A stretch of 64,000 bases of DNA, taken from positions 24,288,163 to 24,352,162 of the forward strand of contig CM055830.1 of the NCBI GenBank assembly GCA_029582265.1, written 5' to 3'. Positions 1 to 11,700 of this stretch are shown piece by piece. The position numbers and the translations under genes were made by a program. The notes under the pieces are model-generated. The model did no database searches, had not been told where the DNA came from, and saw nothing but the letters and a program-made list of their open reading frames with translations. Source of the stretch: Zoroaster sp. YZ-2022 (Eukaryota; Echinodermata; Asteroidea; Forcipulatida; Zoroasteridae). How positions within the stretch are numbered: position 1 is the first letter of the stretch; each line of letters begins with the position of its first letter.

Positions 1-880
1 GCATAAAAGTCCTTGAATGTACATACATGTAGGATTGAGATTGCATGGGTACCATTGGGGAGTAGGTGACATTGACCCCTTTAGCCATAGTCTGTATGTT
101 AAAAACAAACTCATTAAATGTCTGCCACATGTTTGTAGTCAACGTTTGTTTGTCTTTGTTAAATTTGTTGTATGATTGATGTGTAGTTATTGAGCACTTG
201 AATAATAAGGCTGAAATGGTGATAGATATAACCGTGTTAGTGTAAGGGAATACAAGTCTTTATCCCACGATATAGACCGATGGGATTATACGCGATGAAG
301 GACGCTATCCACTCTAACTTATGGTAAAGATTGCGAGTACACATTTTATTATCATTCATATGATATTCCCTCCTGACTTAATTATTTTTTGTGCCAAAAT
401 ACGAAACAAAAACTATTATAATTTACCCAAAACTTAACAGGAATTGGGATGGGGGTTCCTCAAAAAATTTCCGAAACCCAAAATTTGTTTTGTTTTTAAG
501 TAGGATATTCACCCATAAGTGTTATGGTCATTTCTTCCATTATCATTGTTCATTTTAATTTATTTGTGTTTGGTGGTGGGGGTTTGGTCTGTGGGAACCC
601 CAGGATACGTCACTACCATAGGAATTAAAGGGTTGCTCAAGATCTATCATAAATATGTCAGCATTGCATTACTATACAAGAAGACATACTATGTTGGCCG
701 AATTGGCCAAATACAAATCAAAATACATGAACTGAAACTGCTAATTGAAGTCACTATAAAATTCTTTCAAATTTAATGCAAGAAACATTGGATATATACA
801 TATAAACAAGTATTCATAATGAATTGCTGTTATTTCACATAAATGAAGCTTTTTACTAGTTGCATGGAATATGCTATGTA
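1..880. other. No gene recognised; relic of a GGTCTTTA-type repeat
   Basis: Downstream flank of GALNT11. An AGGGAATAC...AGTCTTTATC stretch (246-265) and an inverted GATATTCCC (361-369) resemble the ends of the repeat at 12990-13180. Nothing else was supported. Confidence 0.3.
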
Positions 881-1278
881 CTAGCCTTTAGCCAAAGCAC
901 ACTCGGCAACCCACAACACACGTGAGTGTTGAAGCCACAAGCGCCTTCACCAGTCTGACAGTTCTGATGACGCTTACTACTGTATTATTCAGAAATATCC
1001 AGCAAAATTATTAATTTTAATATGTATGCAAATTTATTTAAACCAGTTGCCATCAGCACAATGTTGGCTTTGTCTATATTTAAATGAGTGATACCACAAC
1101 AAATTAGTTACCTAATTATGTATTAACATTTCTCTGCCAAATCAATAGAGAAATAAAGAAAACCATAAGACCACAGAACAGACTGGTAAAGGCCCTCGGG
1201 GCGTCCACTACTCGTGAATGTGTTTTTTTCCCCTGCATTGTGTTCCGGGTTGGCTCATGGGCCTTGACTAAAGGCTTA
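881..1278. mobile_element. hAT-like MITE with target duplication
   Basis: Ends are imperfect inverted repeats: left CTAGCCTTTAGCCAAAGC, right GGCCTTGACTAAAGGCTTA (reverse complement TAAGCCTTTAGTCAAGGCC), extended by GGCAACCCACAACACA / TGTGTTCCGGGTTGGC. The 7 bp CTATGTA occurs at both sides (874-880 and 1279-1285), extendable to 8 with a mismatch, as expected for the hAT superfamily. No coding capacity. Confidence 0.7.
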
Positions 1279-1513
1279 CTATGTAATGTACATGTACATA
1301 AACAACACTTGTCTAACTCTGCACTTATACTTCTTAGTCTTACTACACACTAATCAGTATCTTATAGTATTTTATTTCAATACATATACTGTATACACTT
1401 GGTAATTTATAGGCAAAATGTGCTGAATACTCCAATGTTTTAACATTGGATTCTTGATGAAGTTATATGCCCTCTGGTGAAGCTCAAGTTAAAGGGATCT
1501 GCTATAATTCACC

Positions 1514-1818
1514 TTAGCCACCTTATGTCTTATTCCCTGAATACACAAGGCTGTAACTCTCACAACCACACTAGTTTTAATACATGCTGCATGCACCAGC
1601 AAGAAGACCCAATTATCCGATAGTTCCAAAGAAAAGTTCATTCTTGACATAAGGAATACATAAATGGATGTAGTTATTTCCATTAATTTACTTAAAATTC
1701 AATGACATTTGAAAGTGAGGTTGCCCCTGCAAACAGACACAATTAGTCGGGTTACTATAATGAGCATGTACAGGTACAGAACCTCTTGGATTCAGGGAAT
1801 AAGACATAAGATGGCTAA
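1514..1818. repeat. Inverted repeat pair, probable MITE
   Basis: A 29-nt sequence (1514-1542) beginning TTAGCCACCTTATGTCTTAT recurs in reverse complement at 1790-1818 with one or two differences. The 250 bp between have no frame. No target duplication could be fixed. Confidence 0.55.
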
Positions 1819-2640
1819 CTCATGAATACAGTAATTGGGATACAGATGGAGGGTTCCACACATTCATTACAAATGGCAGTGGGTTATTTAATTAGACCAC
1901 CCAAGACACCAGATTAAAGAATGATTGTCCAGAGAATAACTGATATAAACATTTTTTCTGGGCAGGTGGGAGGGGGAGCTAACTTGATGTGAAGTTATAA
2001 AGGTACCAATCATCCTGAAATTGTTTTCTGTAAAAAGGGTAAATGTTTGTCCACATTTCCCTCATATTTTATACTAAGCTTTGAGCTGAAACTTCAAGGG
2101 TTTGTTTTTGAATGTACATATAACATGATTCTAAGAAAGTAAGCATACTCATATAAGCAGTTCTTCTAACATTACCAATGTTTACTTCCCTTTAAAGTTG
2201 ATAAGTTTAAAGACCAAACAAACTCTGCTGTTTGGAGGGAAGTTCACTAACAAAAATGTCAAAGCACAAGACACAAATGTTTGTCAATAAATTATGAAGC
2301 TAACAATGGAAGTAATGGTGTGAATGGAAAATGTATCCGAGCATGGAGATGCTAAACACTAGCATGGAGATGCTAAACACTAGCATCCCATGCTGCTTAT
2401 CAACAATGTTGGAGGTACCTTCTGATCTCTTTTTGCACCAGTGCAACTCAGCCACTAATGACATTTGTTGTGCAGCACACCAATAGACCTTCATCACGCT
2501 GAAATCCATCTTGTTTTTCTTCCATTCAAATGCATGTGACCAAAGTGAGGCTGGCACCATTGGTGTACTTAGAATCAGTGCTATAATCGTAATTGCAAAA
2601 GGGAATCTGACAAAATTGCCGTATGTAGGCATGATAAAGG

Positions 2641-2646
2641 TTTATT
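2641..2646 (-). promoter_or_regulatory. Poly(A) signal AATAAA of GALNT11
   Basis: AATAAA on the minus strand, 122 nt beyond the GALNT11 stop codon; it would give a 3' UTR of about 150 nt. Confidence 0.55.
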
Positions 2647-2767
2647 GCATAAACTCCTAGACTGTCTCCAGTGCCTCGGTTGGAGCTACGTCAGTTATTG
2701 TATTTCTTGGATTCATGCCTCCACCAAATACATAGTTTGCTTTTACTGTCTATAACTGAGTAACTTG

Positions 2768-2899
2768 TCACGTTTGAAGCATCCACCTCTGGTTATCATC
2801 ATGAATAATACATATATGAAGAGCAACATAGATTTCATGTCTATCATCATGATCATGTTTACTAATAAGGCATTGGCCTGTGCTGGGATGATACAGCAT
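2768..2899 (-). CDS. GALNT11: GALNT11 exon 10 (last coding exon, third lectin repeat)
   Basis: Forty-three codons and TGA, aa 568-610: [43 protein letters not shown]. The spacing of GQCL and QRW matches the end of GALNT11. Acceptor TTGCACAG. It was found by extending the lectin domain because its frame is too short and has no start codon of its own relevance. Confidence 0.88.
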   Translation of the reverse strand: MLYHPSTGQCLISKHDHDDRHEIYVALHICIIHDDNQRWMLQT

Positions 2900-5800
2900 C
2901 TGTGCAAGTCAAAGTCAGAAAAATAAACATTTAACAAGTTTTGTTACATCTAACAAATAATAACAGCTCAGATTTGAAACCACTGACTATGTAAATGGCA
3001 CAGCATGGTTTGATGATGGATATGTTATATATTTATTCTCTATACAAATACTACATTTCTCGAGGGTGGATAAAATGGATATTATTAATGGAATATTTAT
3101 CACACAGTCTTTACTGCAGGGATGTGGCCACAGGATTGGGTTTAATCATTTATCACCTTTTTGTTGAAAAAACAAACAAATATAAAGGGCACTTTCAAGT
3201 GTGATGCAAAACAATCTTCATCACTCTCATTGGTTCAAATCAGTATGACACACCTGCTAGACAAAACAGCTGGTACCATGTCTATAGCAGATGTTAAAGC
3301 ACCCCACATGATCGCATTACAGCCAATCAGATGGTCATTATGATCATTTATACTTAGGCATTTATGAATACTATGTAATAGTATACAAATACAACATGGT
3401 TTGAGGATGGATAGGTGATGATAATGCTATACCTGTGCCATGTCCAAAACAGGTAATTATCCTGTGGTAAAGACCAAGCTTCAAACTTTTATTCCCATTC
3501 ATAAATGCATGTACCGATTTCATTTAAAAAAAATATAAACTTTGGTATTTGCCAGATAAATATAGCAGCTGGTGCATGAAGCACAAACACACTGCTCTGA
3601 TTTTGATAAGCCATGTCTTTACCATATGTTAATGAACCCCCACTTGATCATTTTGTCTTTATTGTCTTGGGCATTAATTGTCTTGGGCATTAATTGTCTT
3701 GGGCATTAATTGTCTTGGGCATTAATTGTCTTGGGCATTAATTGTCTTGGGCATGAATTGTCTTGGGCATGAATTGTCTTGGGCATGAATTGTCTTGGGC
3801 ATGAATTGTCTTGGGCATGAATTGTCTTGGGCATGAATTGTCTTGGGCATGAATTGTCATGGGCATTGTCATTGGGTGTTGGAAGTTGAACAATCTACTT
3901 CCTGTAGGAATTCTTAATCACACACCAATCCTGATCAGAAGCACAGAGGTTCAATAGTCTTTTGACTAATACATACATGTAGATGACATACATGTAACTG
4001 GTATAACTGACCTGGTTTTTGAATGTCCATACTTGTGAGCCTCCTGATCCATGACATTTCATTAATCTTGGTAATGCAGCACTGTTACTCTCTGGCATGT
4101 CAAGACATAATGAATCAGCAAGACGTAACTCATGAGATTCACTCTCATACCATAGCTGTAGAAATCAAATCACATCAATCTTCACAATACAAACATCCAT
4201 AACAATTGACAAGTTGCATCAAATCACAAACTCAAAGGATTTTATATTTATTCTCCGTTTGTTGATTCTTTTGGATTTTCTTTGAAGCAACATGACAATG
4301 CATTTTTGACAAAATGTATTTAATACCAATGACTGAACACGCTTAACATTCTTTGTAATTTTTAATTAAGAATGAGCTGTTAATTCTGTCCCTCATAGTG
4401 GAATAATAAAAGAGGTTTTTTAGGCTTGCCACTCGTTATTTATTTTGTTGGTCAATATTATTTGTCCTTTCTTTTGATGTAAATTTTCATAGTAATATTA
4501 CATATACAGTTGCTAGTCTTGACGACTGTTCATTTCTCGCACTTATATGTATATCTGTAGTAAACAGCTTTAGGCCAAAAATAAAGTCTCTGGTTTCTGG
4601 TCATTGGTTCGGCATCAAAATCAGTGCGGTGATGTGTTTTTTTTCAGCCAACTTTTTTATGATATATGATACATGTATACGCAGGGACCAAATTTCCCAT
4701 ATACAAAGTATGGTGGCTAAGTGAGGCCTCATAAGTCGGGCAAACGTTCATACCCATATGTGAAAAAGTCGTTTAAAACACAGCATAGCAGAATTCCAAT
4801 CAATCCAGTAATTTTGGCTGCAATTGGACATCGTTTCATAGCAAAAAAAAAGAAAGAAAATTAAAAATGCCGATGCAGAAACCAGACACTTTTTTTTGCC
4901 ATGCAAACTTGAGGTAGATACATGTACGTGGCATGCCTGGAATTACACAGAGGCCATAGCCTCCATTACCCTGGTCTTAGCATCTGTGCTCTTATTCCCT
5001 TTACTCAGGAAAAGTGGCCTTGCCCTTAGCAAGAGTAAAATTCCAGGCCTGACATGGAAGGATTTGGAAATCTTTAATCAATATTCTTATTGTAATACTT
5101 GAAAGTCTGTGTACACTGACCTGATTCTTGTCTCTTCTATTACACTTTTGTAGAACCAGCTTACTACCTTTCTGCTTTGCTGAAGTTTGTGCTACCATAC
5201 ATAGTGATGAAGATGTATGATGTATCTGCAAATCATCAACAACATCAATCAAATCTTGATGAAACTCTATACAAGACATTTGAAATGCCCCTAAACAATT
5301 TACATTGTTATTTAACCCTTACTTAGTTTGAACTTAGTTTTAACCCTTACTTAGTTTAAAAGGCAAAAAATACTTGCAAGTGATAGCTAGTGGTTTTGTG
5401 TGGGCATGCATCTACAGTATACACAGTATTATGCTCTACTAAGTTATTTCACCTTTCAAAAATTGAGAGATGAATGGTTTTGGTGGGTGTCATATAACAC
5501 CGCTGGCAAAATGGACTGAAAGTAGGAGGGTTAAAACAATGACACAGAAAGCATCCATCAGCCCTGTGAGTTCTCAGCACTTTTCCTGATTTCAGGATTT
5601 TTTGCAAATCTCCCTTTGCCTCCGAGTTTTCCTGAAAGAAGAGAAGTATCCACTAAGGAAAGAAAGAAGTAGCCTGTATTGTGTCCAAACCTCTAGTTTC
5701 TTGTTTGTGGGGATGTGGAGAGTCTGCAAATCGTCCAAACCCTCCTTTGATCTCTAGACCAAAGGGAGACCCAGGCCTGCTACCCATTTTTCAGGATTTT

Positions 5801-8669
5801 TTACTTTTGTCAAATCATACCCCTGAAGCATACATTAAGTTAATACTACACCACAAAACCTTACAAATTATTATTCATTTTATAAGGCCCTTTCATAAAG
5901 ATATAAAATGAAATATTGTTGGTTATTCTGTTCATATTAAAACTAAGGCTGTGTATTTTTGGTTATTTCGGGAACCAGATACCCAAAATTGGGAATCTTC
6001 AGATAGCCGGTTACCGGTCAACAATTTTGTAAAAATATAAGTTTTGAGGCTTTGCATGGTGGAATATCGATATCGTTTCGGTTTGCGGTAACACCATGTG
6101 TTTATCTCAACTAACGTGAAGCTGAGGTACAGGTTCTGAAAAGAACCGTATAACTCGTATCTCAACCTTCGTTAAGTGAGAAAGGTTCAAGGGAGAACCA
6201 ATTTCGGGCAACTCGTTTTTCTCTACTGTCGCTAAGTGAGAAATATGGTTCAGGGAGAACCATGGGGACTTCACGGGTTAATATGGTTCAGGGAGAACCA
6301 TGGGGACTTCACGGGTTAGTCCCCATGGTTCTCCCTGAACCATATTTCTCACTTAGCGACAGTAGAGAAAAACGAGTTGCCCGAAATTGGTTCTCCCTTG
6401 AACCTTTCTCACTTAACGAAGGTTGAGATACGAGTTATACGGTTCTTTTCAGAACCTGTACCTCAGCTTCACGTTAGTTGAGATAAACACATGGTGTTAC
6501 CGCAAACCGAAACGATAATTTTGTAAAAACACATTAATACTCCAGAATGTATAAAATAACTAATATGAACACAAGATTCTCTTGTTTTATTAGAGCCATA
6601 ATAAATGTAGACTTACTGTAATAATTTCCCGCCTCTATATTAAAAATGACTCGTAACATCCCCCAAAATCAGAGACTTCCATTTGTGTGGCTTAAATGTT
6701 CAGTCAAAATATTCAAGTCGTTTACAGGTAACTGGAACCGAAAAATGGAACCACGTAATACAGCTTCGGTCGGGTATCCGGATACCCGGGAAAACAGCCT
6801 TATTTAAAACAATATTGTTACATGACTTGTACTTGACTGAGACACAATTTGGTCAAGCAAGTCATGAACTCCCAAATACTTGAACTTGCCAGACTTTGTT
6901 TAAATTATTCATATTTCAGCTGTAGAGAATGTAGATAATTAATGATGTCACAAAATGTTCTGGGAGCCAAGTGGGGATTTATTTGTTACGGCACTTAAAA
7001 ACATTTTTAAACGTTTGTAAAACATAATATAAAGTGATACTGAGGACTGTTTATTTCAAAAAGTCCCACACTTTGATATGTTTAAATGCCAAAAGGTTTT
7101 AGTCTTCAAGCTTTGTAATTTCATTTCAGCTTTGTAATCTTATATCTCAAATTTGAAAACAAGAAACATTTTTTAAGGTGTAGAAATGTATTTTCGTTGG
7201 TAAGCCGAGCGAGCTATTTGCATATGTATAAGGGTCACGTGGTGACCCTTTGGCACGTGTTTTGAACAGGCGTGGCGTGTTCAAGCCACTGACCGAATTC
7301 ATCTGCAAGCGGTGTAGACGTTATATTTTTCGCTCTTGCTGTTGGCATTATCCCGGGCCATTATACAACTGTACATGCACGTTCATTGCCGTTAGTAATT
7401 ATGTCTAAAGAAGCGGAGAGTGGATCCCGTCCTCAAATTGACGATCGCGATCCTATATTGAAAGTAGTTGGTAATACGATCAAGCCGGCCCTAGGGGATT
7501 TCAAGGATTATCTTGATTGTACCTTGAGTAATTTTCAGCAGGAAAATAACCGTAAGCAGCAGTCAACTACTGAACAAGTTCAACAGTTAAAGAGAACTTC
7601 TGAATTAACATTTTAATTCAAGGGCAATAATGTCAGTTTGATTTCAATTCTACAAAGCTGGAAAGAGTGGAGAAGTGTTTGTCAGAAAGACAAAAAAGTT
7701 TGTACTGAAGTTGAAGAGTCTGGAAAAGTACCGTTATCCGAGCAGAATTAAAGAAATGTAACAAACTGATGCAGGTTAGTGGTATAAATTGTAAGATTGA
7801 ACAAGCAAGATGCATGGTTATTGAGTTGTTGCATTTATATATATAAGTAGTTGTTTTTTCTGGGTGGTTTTTTTATGGTTGGTGTTAACCATGTTTGCCT
7901 ACACGTATGCTGGAATGCATTTGTATAGTGCTTGGTTTTCAAATAGGTTGTGGTTTACATTATCCGTTATGCTTCTTGCATGGATAGTGAGTACAAGGAT
8001 CTATGGATTACATAATACTTTGTGTTGATTGTATGAATAGGAGAGAGGGTATAGGTATTGTTACATGCCGGATTAATTCTAAGGGTATTGGAGTCGTAAT
8101 TTTATATAGTGTAGGCCTATTAATTATTCTAACATTGATGCTTTTCTTGATTGTGTTTTTGATTAATTATATGAATGCTTATTAGGGTGCTATGCAGTTG
8201 ATGAGTATCTCAGTGATGAGTTCGCAAGCGATTCTGAGGACGAGAAAAGAATCAGACAAGCCCAAGCTAGGGCTACTCGTAAACGGCGTGGTAAGGGCAG
8301 TTAATATGGTTCTAAACGCCACCGTCAGGGGGTGCCTGATCCTGCTACTTCTGGGTCTAGTTCTAGTCTTTTTCGAGGCGTACACCAGAACCGTCGATTC
8401 TCATTTGTGCCTTATTCAAACTGGTGTCATCCCGGACCTAAGCCTTCAGACACATGCTTTGCCTGTAACAAGCCAGGACATTGGAGAAGGAACTGTGGCA
8501 CTGTCATCCAGCAGAAACAGGGAATGTCAGCAGGGAAAGATGCTGCCAGAGCTATCAGTGCCCAGCAGTGGTAACCGCAGTTTTTCAGGTAATTAGGAGT
8601 TAATATAATGCGCCTTGAGCACCAGTTTGGTGGATACGTGCGCTATATAAGTCCACATTATTATTATTA

Positions 8670-8724
<55 letters not shown>

Positions 8725-11700
8725 ATTATAATGAACCTGCGAGAAGAATTTCTCTGTCGGTTGTGATGCAAGAGGATGGAATCTAATTATTTTTCTGTGT
8801 GAAAAAGTCTTTTGATTAATATGTCTTTTGTTTTATGCAGAATTACAGCCAGAGACTAGCCAAGATGGTGTGAATATTGAGACGGGGTTCGATATGGACT
8901 ATTTATGGACTATCTTAATACCTATTATGAATATGAACAGGGTAGAGATGAGCTTATTGTAAAAGGCAGGTTAAAATCTGCTAGTGGGTTTTGGAAGTCT
9001 ATAAATGCCAATCCGGTAGTTTTGGACATCATTCAGCATGGATATAGGCTTCTGTTTATTTCTACACCACCACAAAATTTTCTTAAAAATAATAAGTCGG
9101 CTTTGCATCATCGTGATTTTGTCTCAGAAGCCATTTCGGAACTTTTAGTTAGAGGGCTTATAGTTGAGTGCACCACTACCCCAACGGTTGTTAATCCTCT
9201 GTCCGTTTCCGTTCAACATTCAGGAAAAAAAGAGGTTAATTTTGGATCTGAGGTATACCAACAAATTTCTTTGGAAAGACAAGATTAAATTTGATGATTG
9301 GAAAGTGGCTGTGTCCTTTCTTGAGAAAGGTGATTACCTTTTCTCATTTGACCTTAAATCCGGGTATCATCACATCAAAATTTTTCCAGATCATTGTAAG
9401 TACCTTAGTTTTGCCTGGTCTAATGGGGGCTCCACTAAGTTTTATTCATTTTTAGTATTACCTTTTGGATTGTCTACAGCTCCATATATTTTCACAAAGT
9501 GTTTGAGACCTCTTGTATCCCATTGGAGAAGAAAAGGGTTTTTATTGTTCTGTACCTAGATGATGGCTGGGGGAGAGCTAATTCAGAGTTCCTCTGTAGT
9601 GAAGTTTCGCAGTCTATTAAGACAGATCTTTTATCAGCTGGGTTAGTGCTAAATGTAGAAAAGTCCCATTGGGTCCCTACGCAGAGTTTGATTTGGTTGG
9701 GGTTGGTTTGGAATGCAAATTTTTTTTTCTATACTATCATTGTATATGGTTTGTATTCATGTTTTCATTTTCTGTTTATATTATATTCATTTTCTTTGTT
9801 TCTGCGCCTTGAGCGCCCAGCAGGGTGGATACGTGTGCGCTACAAATCTTTATTCCTGAGCCCCGAATACAGTGTATAAGTATGACAAGACATTTTCTGC
9901 TTGGGAAATCTGGTGCAAATTGAACAAGGTAACTGTTTTGCCTGCTGATCGTAGTGATCTGAGTCGATATTTTATACACATTTATCATATTGGTGCTCCA
10001 TACTCCAGAATTGAAGCAGTGTTCTATGGTATCAAATGGCATCACGATTGTTTTCCAGATTGCACTCTCAACCCGAGTGATACAAAATGTTTGCATACGG
10101 TGCTTCAAGGGCTCAAGAGGTTATTAGCAAAAACCTACAGTTAAAAAGGAACCAATTACACCTGATATTTTAAGGAACATAGTACAGAAATATGGTTCTT
10201 CAGACAATGTTAAATATTCGTTTATGTTCCATGCTACTTTTGTCTTATGCAGCATTTCTTAGGTATGATGAGCTCAGTAACATTCGTAGATGTGATATAG
10301 AGTTTATTGATTCTCATGTGAATATTTTCATACTTAAAAGTTAAACTGACTGTTTTAGGCAAGGTGCACACGTTCTTGTAGCAGTCACTAATTCACCTAC
10401 CTGTCCAGTTACAATGTTAAGGAGGTATTTAACTTTAGCAGGTCTGGAAAGCGATGCAGATGTATAGGCCTGTTAACTTCCTTAAATCTCAGAACAAGTA
10501 CAAATTGAGATCGGGGCAATTGTCATATACGAGATGTCGAGAGATTTTTAAGAGTGTTTTACTTTCAGTAGGTGTGAAGCCCAAACCATTTGGGCTGCAC
10601 AGCCTAAGGGCTGGCGGAGCTTCAGCAGCAGCAAATATAGGTGTCCCAGATAGGTTGTTCAAAAAGCATGGACGTTGGAGATCAGAAACGGCTAAGGATG
10701 GATATGTTAAAGACTCAATGGAAAACAGTCTGTATCCTTAAACTTAGGGTTATAAACTTAGAGTTTATATTATTGTGATGTTGATAATTATCTTATGATA
10801 ATTGAGGCTATTGATAAATTGCTAATTTTGTATATGTGTTATGAAGGAATTAATAATTACTGGGTTTTCCCGTTCTTTAATGCCTGAAAATTAGGAGACA
10901 TTGGTTTGCCAATGCTTGCCATCGAAGTTCGGTTTTCCCCAAACATAATGTGTTATAATGTTATTTGCTTTGCAGGTTTTTGGTGGGGGGGTGGGGGTTC
11001 ATATACATGTAGGAGGGTAGGCGGCAATGAAAATAATTTATTTGTGTTTGAGGCAATGAATTAGAGAATAATTGGTATTGAATTTGTTTACGTAAATTAT
11101 CAAATTGTAATTTGAAACAGACTTCATGTAAAGTTGATGATGATATCAATCTTCACTAGAAATAGTTGATTGAGGTGCTGTTACTTTCTTAAAAAGTTAA
11201 ATGATATACAGTTTATACATGTATGAAATTACTTGACCCTCCACCATAACTTGTAAATCCCCTAGTTTCATCACAATTGGCCAAATATAAAAGTAGTGAA
11301 AGATGGACATTATACACAATACACATCATTACAGTATTTATTGTTGATGTGTGTAAAATTCTAGATGGATTTCCCCAAGACTTATTCTGTAATGTAAATG
11401 TTGTGACCTACCAATCCTTTGCGTATTGCGAGTGGTGGTCTCTTGTGTCCATGCCATGCATTATTTGCTCCATTGGTGTCATTAGGTAACCGTAACTCAG
11501 GGTACACATTCTCTAAATACCACTTGAAGGATTTACACTCTAGCTTTTTTCGTAGGAGGACTCTGTCTGATATATCACCATATTCCTTGCCATGAGCAGC
11601 TTTATTTGTCTGAAAAAAATACTCCTGTGTAAAAAAAAGATAAGAAATTATAGTATCTCTATAAATTAATGCAAATTTGATCAAAACAAATTGTATTGGA

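Larger units (their letters stand above)
7200..10760 (+). mobile_element. Degenerate DIRS-type retroelement (gag, RT, tyrosine recombinase)
   Basis: Order gag, RT, tyrosine recombinase is that of DIRS-order elements, which integrate with a recombinase in place of an integrase. Inserted in GALNT11 intron 7, opposite to the host gene. Frames are broken many times, RNase H is not found between RT and recombinase, and terminal or split repeats could not be identified, so borders are approximate. Confidence 0.75.

Noticed and set aside
2300..2632. 110-codon minus-strand frame as the last GALNT11 exon
   Set aside because: No lectin-repeat residues; the exon at 2768-2899 fits in phase and ends the protein, so this frame lies in the 3' flank.
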